Assembly (NCBI GenBank): GCA_035628875.1
Contig: DASPIZ010000151.1
Coordinates: forward strand, 46,262-110,261
From: Ohtaekwangia sp035628875
Lineage (GTDB): Bacteria; Bacteroidota; Bacteroidia; Cytophagales; Cyclobacteriaceae
DNA length: 64,000 nucleotides
Reading direction: 5' to 3'
Shown in pieces: positions 27,893 through 36,477 of this stretch. The position numbers and the translations under genes were made by a program. The notes beneath the pieces are model-generated. The model saw nothing but the letters and a program-made list of their open reading frames with translations, ran no database searches and was not told where the DNA came from. The stretch's first letter is position 1, and each line of letters starts with the position of its first letter.

Positions 27893-28504
27893 TATAATTT
27901 ATTTAAATATGAAGCCTTTTTCCTTCATGGTTTTTCATAGCGTGAGGGAAAGGCTGGAATCAATTTTACTATTCTAATAAACTGTACAAACAGCGTATGA
28001 TCTTTCTAGCTGTGTTAAAACCTGGTACCGCAACTCAAACGAACTGTCGAGTTCATAGCCGATCGTTCTTATTGGCTTGGCTTCCAGGCTATATCGCATG
28101 AGAAGACCAATTCAAACGTGATTTATTAAATAAACCAGGTTTAGCATTTCAAATTCAATGTCGTTGACTTAAGCTGTTTTTTTATGGCCTCCTCCTGCTC
28201 TCTCCAAAGGAGATGGTTTATGGAAGCTTAATTCAACGGCATTGATTTCAAATTACAAACGATTGTAATCTATCTTTAAACCTTTATTGAAAAGGAAAAA
28301 AATCATACAGGAAACAAAAATTTTAATACAAGAAGCCGATAAAAACATTTCTTTTTTGGATAATTACATAGTTTACAAGGCTTTGCCGCCGATTTTAAAG
28401 GAAATCCGGAATTTATCATTCGTGTAAAAAGTGATTCGGTAAAATTTTTACCTGGCAAACAGAATTAAAAGGTCGATTTAAAGTAATTCTCAGACAAGGT
28501 GCTC
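27893..28504. other. Divergent regulatory region with a MITE insertion
   Basis: About 610 bp between the GH53 and HTCS start codons. It holds the 91-bp inverted-repeat element (28155-28245, listed separately) and otherwise no gene. At about 28380-28468 a short open stretch ends in a readable peptide (DFKGNPEFIIRV, then KSDSVKFLPGKQN and a stop) without any start; it might be a relic of a lost gene. Confidence 0.5.
28155..28245. mobile_element. 91-bp MITE-like element, copy A
   Basis: The ends are inverted repeats: TCAATGTCGTTGACTTAAGC on the left against GCTTAATTCAACGGCATTGA on the right, 18 of 20 pairing. The direct repeat TTTCAAAT flanks it on both sides (28147-28154 and 28246-28253), an 8-bp target duplication. 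The centre has a CTCC-AAA-GGAG hairpin. Copy B at 52951-53041 has the same length and order. It encodes nothing, so movement would need a transposase in trans. It sits between the GH53 and HTCS promoters. Confidence 0.85.
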
Positions 28505-31500
28505 ATGATGTTTCGGTGTTATGCTTTTGGATTACTCCTGGTTTTACACGCCAGTTTGTTGGTTCAGGACACCAATGCGCAATCTCCGTTTTTCTCTACA
28601 TTAACTTCGCGTGACGGCTTGCCTTCAAATAACATAAGCGCTGTCGCGCAGGATCATCATAATTTCCTCTGGATCGGTACCGGCAATGGTTTGTGCCGCT
28701 ATGATGGTTACCGCTTTAAGACTTTTAAACGTGAAGAATCTGAAAAAACGATTCCCGATAATGAAATCAGTGCCCTCCTGGTAGATGGCAATTATCTGTG
28801 GGTAGGAACCTGGCGCGGTCTATGCAAAATCAATACAATCACTTTTGAAATCAGTCGTATTGATTTAAAAGGGAAAAATGTCATCCGTACGCTGTACAAA
28901 GACAAAAACAATACAATCTGGATCGGAACCACAGACGGATTAATCAAACACACGACTCACAATAACCAATTCGTTAATTATACAGCAGAAGCAAATAAGC
29001 TTAGTCACAATACCGTGCGCGCTATTCATGAAGATAAACTTGGAAACTTGTGGGTAGGCACCTATGATAAATTGAATAAGCTTTCTCCAGGCGCCAAAAC
29101 CTTTCAATCTTATAATTTAAAGGGTAACTATAAGCCTACATTAAAAAATAATTTGATATGCGACATTAAACCTGTAAAAAATACAGACTCCTTGATGTGG
29201 ATCGGAACAGAAACCGGGTTATACAAGCTCAATATATATACCGGCAACTACATTCACTATGGAAGTCATAACCTTGGCTTAAGTAACGAGGTAGTCAAAA
29301 GTATTTATACCGATCCCGAAGACAATGTCTGGCTAGGTACAGATTTTGGATTGAATATCTTCAACCCGGAAACGGATTCCATAAGCACTTTCTTTCATAA
29401 TCCCCAACTCTCCTATTCTATTGGCAACAATGTGATATGGCAAATCATGGAAGACGAAGGTGATGTAATATGGCTGGTCACCTCCAATGGACTAAGCAGG
29501 ACTAACAAGCATAAAAATTTTTACCTTTATCATGAAATTTCACACCGAATAGGAGATCAAACGATCGGGAATCAGATCAAATCAATGTTGGTTACCAGCG
29601 ATGGTATCATCTGGATCGCAACACTTCATGGTGTAATCCGGTTGAACCCGGAAACACGTCAACAAGAACTTTTTGACATCGATTCACCACCACAAAAACG
29701 AATCCTGTTAAATAATGTATCAACCATCAGCCAGGATGATTTAGGCAGGATATGGATTGGAACAGCAGGTGGTATCAATGTGTGGGATGAAAAATCGGGA
29801 AAGATGTATTCCATTACAGCGAATGCGACAAATGGATTGGCCTCAAACTACATTTCAAAATTTACAAAAGGTCAGGATGGTTCCTTCTGGGTTAGCGCGT
29901 GGGAAGGTGGTCTGTTTAAGATTGTACATGGGTTTGATGATCTGGATAATATCCGATTCGAGTATGTTGGTGATTTTTCCTCCGCTAAAAACACTTATGC
30001 CTTAAGCGCCTTGTGGGCCATTCACAATAACGAGTTATTCAGAATTGATCCCAATTCATATGTCACTGTAAAAATGAAAACCTTTAATACAATCGCTAAA
30101 GGTAAAGATGTTCGCAGCTTGTATTACGCTCCGCAAAAAAGTATATGGGCAGGAACACAAAATGGCCTTATTGAATATAAAGTCCAAAAAGACTCTGCGA
30201 TCTTTTATCCGATTATAACAGGTAACGATACCGACCTCAACAACATCACGAGCGATCAGTCTGGCAACATCTGGGCTGCTGCGAATAACATGATTCTGAA
30301 ATTCAGAACCCAGGATTATCAGATCGAAATATTTCCGTTGGAAAAAGATCTCCCACTAAAAACATTCTCTCCGGATTGCGTAACGAAGACGAACAACGGC
30401 GAGGTTATTTTTGGTGGCGATAATGGCTTCATCAGTCTGAATACAAATATATCCCCTAATGCATACAAGCCCGATGTCTATCTTACGGCTATTGAAATTA
30501 ACAACAAGCCGGTTTTTGCTGATCAGCATGTCGATGATCGGATATTATTAACTGAAGACATCTCGTTTACCGATAAAATTATCCTTGACTACAAGCAACG
30601 TTCAATCGCATTTGAATTTGCAGCGCTGCATTACTGGCAACCCGATATGAATGTGTACGCCTATAAGCTCAACGGGTTTGACAAGGAATGGAATTACGTT
30701 TCAGGTTTAAAAAACTTTGCTGTTTACTCGAATTTATCACCCGGCGACTACACGCTCGTCGTGAAAGGAACAAATAATTACGGGGTGTGGAATGATGCTG
30801 TTGCAAAGTTACAGATAACTGTTAAACCTCCCCTGTTTTTAAGTCCACCGTTTTTGATTGCGTATGGCCTCATCGTTGTCATGATGGTGGTTATTGCGTT
30901 GCGCATTTATCTCGCCCGGGTGAACCTTAACAACGAATTAAAACTGGCTCGTATCGAAAAAGCTCATGCCGAAGAAATTGTTCAAACAAAACAACAGTTC
31001 TTCACCAATATTTCGCATGAGCTACGCACACCAATCAGTCTGATCATTCCGCCAATCCAGCAAATCATAAAGCAAGGTAACCTTGATGAAGAAACCCACA
31101 GCCTGATTTCCATAGCAGAAAAAAACGCGCAACGACTCTTACGACTCATCAACCAGATTCTTGACTTCAGGAAGCTTGAACACGAAAATCAATCGCTCAC
31201 CATTACCTGGTTCGACGTTGTAAACTTTAGTAAAGAACTCTATACATTATTTACAGATAAAGCTGCACGAAAAGATATTGATTTTGTGTTCGAAACCGAC
31301 CTCGAATCATGTCCGCTCTGGGCCGACAAGGAAAAACTTGAAATCATTATCTTTAATCTGTTATCCAATGCCTTTAAATTCACACCGAAAAAAGGCCGCA
31401 TAGAATTCGCCATTTCGAAAACACCTCAGAATTCGAAGTATAAACATGGCGCTGTTGAAATCAGGGTTAGAGACAATGGTGCAGGTATCGCGCCAGAAGA

Positions 31501-32578
31501 GCATGCCAGAATATTTGACCAGTTTTACCAGACACCAGATTCACGCAAAATTGAAGATGGCTCAGGCATTGGTCTAACCTTAGTGGCCGAATACACCAAA
31601 CTGCATCGCGGCGATATCCGCGTGGAGAGTCAAAAAGGGATTGGCACTTGTTTCACCGTGTCATTGCCGCTGGGCGATTCCCATTTCCCGGTTGACAAGA
31701 ACCAATTACAAAAGGAAATCGACCTGGTGGCAACGAAGACTCTCACCGAAAAAGAAGCAGCAAAACAAACATACCAGTTTGATTTACGTGCAACAAAACC
31801 TTTAATTCTTCTGGTAGAAGACAATTGGGACATGATCCATTTCATTCAACTGAGTTTAAAGGAAAGATTTACCTTTATCATCGCTGATAACGGTGAAGAA
31901 GGGTTAGCTAAAGCCCATAGTTTTGTACCTGATCTTATTATTAGCGACATTATGATGCCCGTGATGGATGGCGTAACCATGTGTAAAAAAATAAAACAGG
32001 ATATACGCATCAGTCATATCCCCATTATAATGCTTACGGCAAAAAGTCTTACATCGCAAAAAGTTGAAGGCATCCGATCAGGTGCTGATATCTACATGAC
32101 AAAGCCATTTGAGATCGAACTGCTCGAAGCGCACATTGATCAGCTTCTCGAAAAGCAACATGAACTTGCCGAATACTTTAAAAACGAGCTTATTACGCAA
32201 CCGGTTAATCCTTCAGGAAAAGAAAATGAAGATGATAAGTTCCTGAGGAAAGCCATGAACACAATTGAAGCAAATATTTCCAATTCAGATTTTAGTGTCG
32301 AAGTATTAAGTGAAGAAATGGGCATGAGTACGACACACCTTTACCGAAAACTCAAATCCCTTACGCAGCTTTCAGCCAACGAAATTATTAAACGCTATCG
32401 CATCAAAAAAGCTTCGTTGCTGCTCAAGAATAAAGAGGGAAATATCTCTGAAATCATGTACGAAGTAGGTTTTTCCAACCTCTCCTATTTCTCCAAATGT
32501 TTCAAAGCCGAATTCGGTCTAACGCCGAAAGAATACCAACAAAAAATGAGCAAGGGTAGTTATGAGATTGAGATTTAG
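28505..32578 (+). CDS. Hybrid two-component system sensor-regulator (HTCS)
   Basis: About 1357 residues joining all two-component parts. A signal peptide leads to a periplasmic propeller region with repeats of the QDHHNFLWIGTGNGLCRYDG type (about 30-700). A Y_Y_Y domain (about 716-762), a membrane helix (about 779-803) and HisKA with ISHELRTPISL (His near 837) follow, then HATPase (VRDNGAGI, DGSGIGLTLV), a receiver with Asp near 1148 in IISDIMMPVMDG, and an AraC-type HTH (about 1258-1352). HTCS proteins bind a glycan breakdown product in the periplasm and activate the matching enzymes; the divergent GH53 and clan GH-A genes suggest galacto-oligosaccharides. I use the ATG at 28505; a GTG two codons upstream is possible. 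Confidence 0.93.
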   Translation: MMFRCYAFGLLLVLHASLLVQDTNAQSPFFSTLTSRDGLPSNNISAVAQDHHNFLWIGTGNGLCRYDGYRFKTFKREESEKTIPDNEISALLVDGNYLWVGTWRGLCKINTITFEISRIDLKGKNVIRTLYKDKNNTIWIGTTDGLIKHTTHNNQFVNYTAEANKLSHNTVRAIHEDKLGNLWVGTYDKLNKLSPGAKTFQSYNLKGNYKPTLKNNLICDIKPVKNTDSLMWIGTETGLYKLNIYTGNYIHYGSHNLGLSNEVVKSIYTDPEDNVWLGTDFGLNIFNPETDSISTFFHNPQLSYSIGNNVIWQIMEDEGDVIWLVTSNGLSRTNKHKNFYLYHEISHRIGDQTIGNQIKSMLVTSDGIIWIATLHGVIRLNPETRQQELFDIDSPPQKRILLNNVSTISQDDLGRIWIGTAGGINVWDEKSGKMYSITANATNGLASNYISKFTKGQDGSFWVSAWEGGLFKIVHGFDDLDNIRFEYVGDFSSAKNTYALSALWAIHNNELFRIDPNSYVTVKMKTFNTIAKGKDVRSLYYAPQKSIWAGTQNGLIEYKVQKDSAIFYPIITGNDTDLNNITSDQSGNIWAAANNMILKFRTQDYQIEIFPLEKDLPLKTFSPDCVTKTNNGEVIFGGDNGFISLNTNISPNAYKPDVYLTAIEINNKPVFADQHVDDRILLTEDISFTDKIILDYKQRSIAFEFAALHYWQPDMNVYAYKLNGFDKEWNYVSGLKNFAVYSNLSPGDYTLVVKGTNNYGVWNDAVAKLQITVKPPLFLSPPFLIAYGLIVVMMVVIALRIYLARVNLNNELKLARIEKAHAEEIVQTKQQFFTNISHELRTPISLIIPPIQQIIKQGNLDEETHSLISIAEKNAQRLLRLINQILDFRKLEHENQSLTITWFDVVNFSKELYTLFTDKAARKDIDFVFETDLESCPLWADKEKLEIIIFNLLSNAFKFTPKKGRIEFAISKTPQNSKYKHGAVEIRVRDNGAGIAPEEHARIFDQFYQTPDSRKIEDGSGIGLTLVAEYTKLHRGDIRVESQKGIGTCFTVSLPLGDSHFPVDKNQLQKEIDLVATKTLTEKEAAKQTYQFDLRATKPLILLVEDNWDMIHFIQLSLKERFTFIIADNGEEGLAKAHSFVPDLIISDIMMPVMDGVTMCKKIKQDIRISHIPIIMLTAKSLTSQKVEGIRSGADIYMTKPFEIELLEAHIDQLLEKQHELAEYFKNELITQPVNPSGKENEDDKFLRKAMNTIEANISNSDFSVEVLSEEMGMSTTHLYRKLKSLTQLSANEIIKRYRIKKASLLLKNKEGNISEIMYEVGFSNLSYFSKCFKAEFGLTPKEYQQKMSKGSYEIEI

Positions 32579-33451
32579 GAGTTTAAAGTTTATGGTTCAA
32601 AGTTCAAGGTTGGTTTTCGATAACGAAATGGTTAACGAAGTTGTTTGAGGTTTGAGGTTTGATGTTTGACGTTACGGTGTTCGCTAACTTATAAGCTTTC
32701 GCAGGAAACTTGGAGCTGTAATCAATTGTTCCCTCGTAATGTCCTTGTACTGCTGTACTTGTATCTCTTACCTCGTACCTTGAACTACCTCCCAACAAAC
32801 TCGTGGCTCGAAGCTGTTTCTCCCTTTGTTACCGTCATCCTGAGAATTTAAGCCTGCGGCTCAAAAAGTTGAAATGACAATTCGCGTAAGGCATACTGAA
32901 GAATTTTCGACAGATTGAACAATCGCTTCGCTAACTAAATCAATGCTCCGGAGGAGCTAAATGCGGGTAGCCATGAGCGCAGCTCGTGGCTCATATTCCG
33001 GTATTAAATTGTGCCACAGATGCTTGTAGATCAGGGAAAAGCGTCTACGGCACACAATATGGAAATCTCCGGTCGACAGGAAATCCAAAACCATGTCCTT
33101 ATCGACTTATTCGTCATTCATTCGTCACCTTTGTTGTCATTGGTAAGCGCAGGTGCAAAGCACGTGCATGCTGAAGGATCCCCCGGAACAGAGGGAAAAA
33201 GTGATTCGCTTGAAGAACCTAAAATCTCAAAACTGATGGTACGAATTCAATGATGCTGCAAAAAATTGTTTCATGTTTGAGCTTTTAATTGCCATTACAT
33301 CTAATCTTCAATTTCTGCGTTAGTGTTTGCAACTTGTAACGCAACACCCCCCGAAGTCTTTCGAAAAACTTATAAAATATCGAAAACAACTTGCAGCTTG
33401 CACCTTGTATCTTGTCGCTTATCGAAAACACGTAAAGTAACGTAACTAACC
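32579..33451. other. Long repeat-rich intergenic region
   Basis: About 870 bp with no credible gene. It contains gene-tail repeat copy 2 (listed separately). A tract from about 32820 contains GTCATCCTGAG, a word I associate with common Bacteroidota intergenic repeats. A GCTCCGGAGGAGCTAAAT hairpin unit follows at 32945-32962 and a GCCATGAGCGCAGCTCGTGGC inverted repeat at about 32972-32992. Another half repeat with CTTGCAGCTTGCACCTTGTA lies at about 33390-33415. Open frames of 60-80 codons here look like chance. Confidence 0.55.
32592..32816. repeat. Gene-tail repeat, copy 2
   Basis: Starts TTCAAAGTTCAAGGTTGG just after the HTCS stop codon, then GAGGTTTGAGGTTTGATG, and ends with TTGTATCTCTTACCTCGTAC and CCAACAAACTCGTGGCTCG. 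Same word order as copy 1 at 10845-11033. No gene inside. Confidence 0.7.
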
Positions 33452-34036
33452 ATGTCTCCAGAATTCACACAACTCGCTGCTGTCGTAAACGACATTCATA
33501 AACTTCCGGAGGAAGACTGGGAGGCATTCGCCGCAATCTGGAGTCCGTTTTCAGCAAAGCGGAAAGAAGTGCTCACGCAGGCGGGAGAAAAAGAACGATT
33601 CATCTACTTTGTCCTCGAAGGTGTTCAACACGTCTACTACATGGACGACCAAAATCGTGAGGCGACAATTGTCTTCATGTATCCACCTTCCTTTGGCGGT
33701 GTACTGGATGCCATGCTTTTACAACAACCATCACGGTATTATTATGAAACATTAACACCATCAAACTTTCTTCGCGCCTCGGCAACGGACCTTCTCCAAC
33801 TCATGGAAACACGCCTCGCAGTTTCGGTGATGACGCAAAAGGGCATTACCCATACATTATCTGGTGTATTGGAACGGATGGTGGAGTTGCAAAGCTTTTC
33901 TGCGGAAGAACGTTTTAGAAAATTATTACAACGCAGTCCACATATTCTTCACCTCGTGCCGCATAAATACCTGGCCAATTACATCGGAATAGATCCCACA
34001 AATTTCAGTAAGCTTATCAACAAGGTAAAGATCTAA
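33452..34036 (+). CDS. Crp/Fnr-family transcription regulator
   Basis: A 194-residue regulator. The N-terminal cyclic-nucleotide-binding-type beta-roll (about 20-120) includes ERFIYFVLEGVQHVYYMDD and ATIVFMYPPSFGG. A helical linker and a winged HTH (about 145-192, ERFRKLLQRSP, HKYLANYIGIDPTNFSKL) follow. Bacteroidota have many such Crp-like regulators without a known effector, and the Arg/Glu pair needed for cAMP is not evident here. The next gene, 70 bp downstream on the same strand, is a broken DinB gene; Crp-like/DinB neighbours are frequent. The target is unknown. Confidence 0.85.
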   Translation: MSPEFTQLAAVVNDIHKLPEEDWEAFAAIWSPFSAKRKEVLTQAGEKERFIYFVLEGVQHVYYMDDQNREATIVFMYPPSFGGVLDAMLLQQPSRYYYETLTPSNFLRASATDLLQLMETRLAVSVMTQKGITHTLSGVLERMVELQSFSAEERFRKLLQRSPHILHLVPHKYLANYIGIDPTNFSKLINKVKI

Positions 34037-34075
34037 TTCTTGGTATTTACCAATATTTCTGATGAAAGCCCGTCC

Positions 34076-34083
34076 TACATTTG
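34076..34083 (+). promoter_or_regulatory. Candidate -7 box of the DinB pseudogene
   Basis: TACATTTG fits TAnnTTTG exactly and lies 22 bases before the ATG at 34106. A -33 element is not clear. The pseudogene may therefore still be transcribed. Confidence 0.4.
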
Positions 34084-34105
34084 TCGTATCAAAATCAAAA
34101 CTGCT

Positions 34106-34619
34106 ATGAACCGCATCGATACGATCATCTTATTAACTACGTTGGAAGAAAAAGTGGACATCCATTTACAACAAGCTGTGCAGGTTTTTCAAAACCTTGA
34201 TGAACCGCAGTTGTTAAACCTGCAACTGACGGAGGTTGGAGTATAGCACAGTGTCTGGAACATCTAAACCGGTATGGTAACTACTATTTGCCGGAGATAA
34301 AGAAACGGTTAGCCCTGAACAAGACCACATCGCCGCATCCATGGTTTAAAAGCAGCTGGCTCGGAAATCAATTCACACGGATGCTTGATCCGGCAACAGG
34401 AAAAAAGAAAATCAAAACATTTAAGGGATATAATCCGCAATCCGAATTGAACGCGCCTGCTGTCGTCGCGGAATTCATCAGACAACAGGAAACCTTGCTC
34501 TTGCTATTACGTGAAGCGCGGCACGCCGATCTGAACAGCATTTTAATTCCCATCTCAAAGCCGCTGACACCCACACCATTTGATGCCTTTTACACCATAT
34601 CATGCTGATGGACAGTTAA
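34106..34619 (+). pseudogene. DinB-superfamily protein, frameshifted and degraded
   Basis: Reading from ATG at 34106 gives MNRIDTIILLTTLEEKVD and then LLNLQLTEVGV before a stop at 34246. Restoring one G at about 34231-34236 (GAGG to GAGGG) continues as EGWSIAQCLEHLNRYGNYY and joins the frame PEIKKRLALNKTT... that runs to 34608. This is a DinB-like four-helix protein, a fold often tied to metal-dependent thiol transferases. The end is also damaged: the expected C-terminal His-rich helix is only recognisable in another frame (HHIMLMDS, up to 34619) behind a stop. Two or more lesions argue for a true pseudogene rather than one sequencing error. Confidence 0.72.
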
Positions 34620-34667
34620 TTATATCTGATTATTTTTTTTCAAATAAAATGGATCTTTTTTACCGAA

Positions 34668-34691
34668 TGAACGTTCAATCTACTACATTTG
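34668..34691 (+). promoter_or_regulatory. TetR operator and -7 box of the efflux operon
   Basis: TGAACGTTCA (34668-34677) is a perfect 10-bp palindrome of the kind bound by TetR-family repressors. TACATTTG (34684-34691) fits the Bacteroidota -7 consensus exactly, and the tetR gene starts at 34730. The palindrome sits between the -33 zone and the -7 box, so a bound repressor would block RNA polymerase. This suggests autorepression and control of the whole efflux operon. Confidence 0.65.
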
Positions 34692-34729
34692 CACCCTTCA
34701 AAACAGCGGGTTTAAACATGTAGTTTGGT

Positions 34730-35326
34730 ATGGAAAATATCGCCGATAAGAAAAAAGCAATCTTTGAAAGTACGTTATGCCTGATTAGGGAACATGGGTT
34801 TCACGGCGCACCCATGAGTCTTATTGCAAAGAATGCCTGCGTTGCCGCTGGTACCATCTATCATTATTTTAATAGTAAAGATCAATTAATTAATGAAATG
34901 TATGTGTACAACAAAAGTAAAATCATTCACGTAGTAAAGGAAGCTTTAGCAGAAGACAATGCATTCAAGGATAAATTTTTCAAAATCTGGATGTCATTGT
35001 ACGGGTTCTATACAGGCCATCCGAACGTGTTGATATTCTTTGAACAGTATATCAATTCTCCATATAACCAGGAAAAAAAACCGGATGTTTTGCAAGAACG
35101 ACCATTGCACGATTTTTTTGCTGATGGCATCGACTCCGGCCTGATGAAGCCAACAAAGCTGGATATCCTGCTGGTGTTGTTCGCAGGAAGTGTATCAGCT
35201 GCTGCAAAGCTTCATTCATTTGGGCATATCAATTTAAATCAGGCAGACCTGATAAACATAATCGAAATCCTTTGGGACGGAATCGCCACTACACCGACCG
35301 AAGAAAACAAAATATCATTGAAGTAA
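34730..35326 (+). CDS. TetR/AcrR-family repressor of the efflux operon
   Basis: A 198-residue regulator. The N-terminal HTH (about 8-55, KKAIFESTLCLIREHGFH, then AGTIYHYFNSKDQLINEMY) is standard for TetR proteins. The C-terminal helical domain is where an inducing drug or metabolite would bind. It is the first gene of a tight run with an RND fusion protein, pump and outer-membrane factor (gaps of 16, 16 and 24 bp). A perfect palindrome inside its own promoter is the likely operator. Ligand unknown. Confidence 0.92.
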   Translation: MENIADKKKAIFESTLCLIREHGFHGAPMSLIAKNACVAAGTIYHYFNSKDQLINEMYVYNKSKIIHVVKEALAEDNAFKDKFFKIWMSLYGFYTGHPNVLIFFEQYINSPYNQEKKPDVLQERPLHDFFADGIDSGLMKPTKLDILLVLFAGSVSAAAKLHSFGHINLNQADLINIIEILWDGIATTPTEENKISLK

Positions 35327-35342
35327 CCTTTTATTAAGACAA

Positions 35343-36461
35343 ATGAAACAATTAACGTACGCGGCGCTGGCCGTAACCTTATTATTCTTAGTATCCTGCA
35401 ATAACAATCAACAGCAACAACGACCACCTCAGGCAGCCACGCCTGTACCCGTGGTTGAAGTCCCCAAAAAAGATGTTACCGGATTTACGTCATACCCGGT
35501 AAGCGTCGAGGGACAAGTATACAGTGCAATCAGAGCGAAGGTGCCAGGGTACATAACCAAAGTGTTGGTTGATGAAGGACAACCGGTAAAAAAAGGCCAG
35601 ACACTCTTTACTTTAGAAACGCAGGCGTTGAGTCAGGATGCTGGCGCTGCACAGGCAAACGTAAATGCGGCTGAAGTGGAAGTGAGCAGGTTACAACCCC
35701 TGGTAGACAAAGGAATTATTAGTTCGGTTCAACTTGAAACTGCCAAAGCAAGACTTGCCCAGGCAAAGGCAAATTATAAAAGCATAACTGCCAGCATCGG
35801 ATATGCGACAATAAAAAGTCCGATTGATGGCAACGTAGGCGCTATTGGTTTTCGTGAAGGCGCTTTGGTAAGCCCCTCAGATCCAACGCCATTAACAACT
35901 GTGACGGATGTAGAAGATGTATATGCCTTCTTCTCCGTGAACGAGCGTGATTACATTGACATCCTGCAAAACACAAAAGGAAAAAATCTTCGTGAAAAGA
36001 TTAAAAATTTTCCGCCGGTAAAACTGCAGTTGGTAAATGGTACGCCCTATGGTGAACCCGGTAAAGTTGAAACCATCACTGGCCAGGTAAACCAATCTAC
36101 AGGTACCGTAAGTTTCCGGGCTACGTTTCCTAATCCTGATCGTTTGCTTGCACATGGCAACAGCGCAACAATTCTGATTCCAAGAGTACATGAGGATGCT
36201 GTGGTCGTTCCACAAACGGCGACATTCGAACAGCAGGGTAAGATTTATGTTTACCAGGTTAAGGGCGATAGCCTCGCCGTGATGTCCGCAATCACAATTA
36301 AAGACAGGGTGGAGAATCTGTATGTCGTAGAGGAAGGCATACAAGCCGGAGAAAAGATTGTCGCACAAGGTATTGGCAAACTAAGAGATCAGTCGCCAAT
36401 TAGGCCTCAGCCTGTTCCTTTCGACAGCATTGCCAATTCATTGAAAGTAGTTTTTAAATAG
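35343..36461 (+). CDS. RND efflux membrane-fusion lipoprotein
   Basis: A 372-residue AcrA/MexA-type adaptor with lipobox LVSC (Cys19). In order: a lipoyl/barrel-sandwich half (SAIRAKVPGYITKVLVDEGQ), an alpha-hairpin (about 95-150, AAQANVNAAEVEVSRLQPLV), the second lipoyl half (YATIKSPIDGNVGAI), a beta-barrel and a membrane-proximal domain. It bridges the inner-membrane pump and the outer-membrane factor encoded downstream. Part of the tetR-led operon. Confidence 0.94.
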   Translation: MKQLTYAALAVTLLFLVSCNNNQQQQRPPQAATPVPVVEVPKKDVTGFTSYPVSVEGQVYSAIRAKVPGYITKVLVDEGQPVKKGQTLFTLETQALSQDAGAAQANVNAAEVEVSRLQPLVDKGIISSVQLETAKARLAQAKANYKSITASIGYATIKSPIDGNVGAIGFREGALVSPSDPTPLTTVTDVEDVYAFFSVNERDYIDILQNTKGKNLREKIKNFPPVKLQLVNGTPYGEPGKVETITGQVNQSTGTVSFRATFPNPDRLLAHGNSATILIPRVHEDAVVVPQTATFEQQGKIYVYQVKGDSLAVMSAITIKDRVENLYVVEEGIQAGEKIVAQGIGKLRDQSPIRPQPVPFDSIANSLKVVFK

Positions 36462-36477
36462 AATTTAAGAAAATATA

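Noticed and set aside
33011..33253. An 80-codon frame starting MPQMLVDQGKAS in the repeat-rich gap
   Set aside because: It lies in repeat sequence, has no supported start context and no recognisable composition of a protein.
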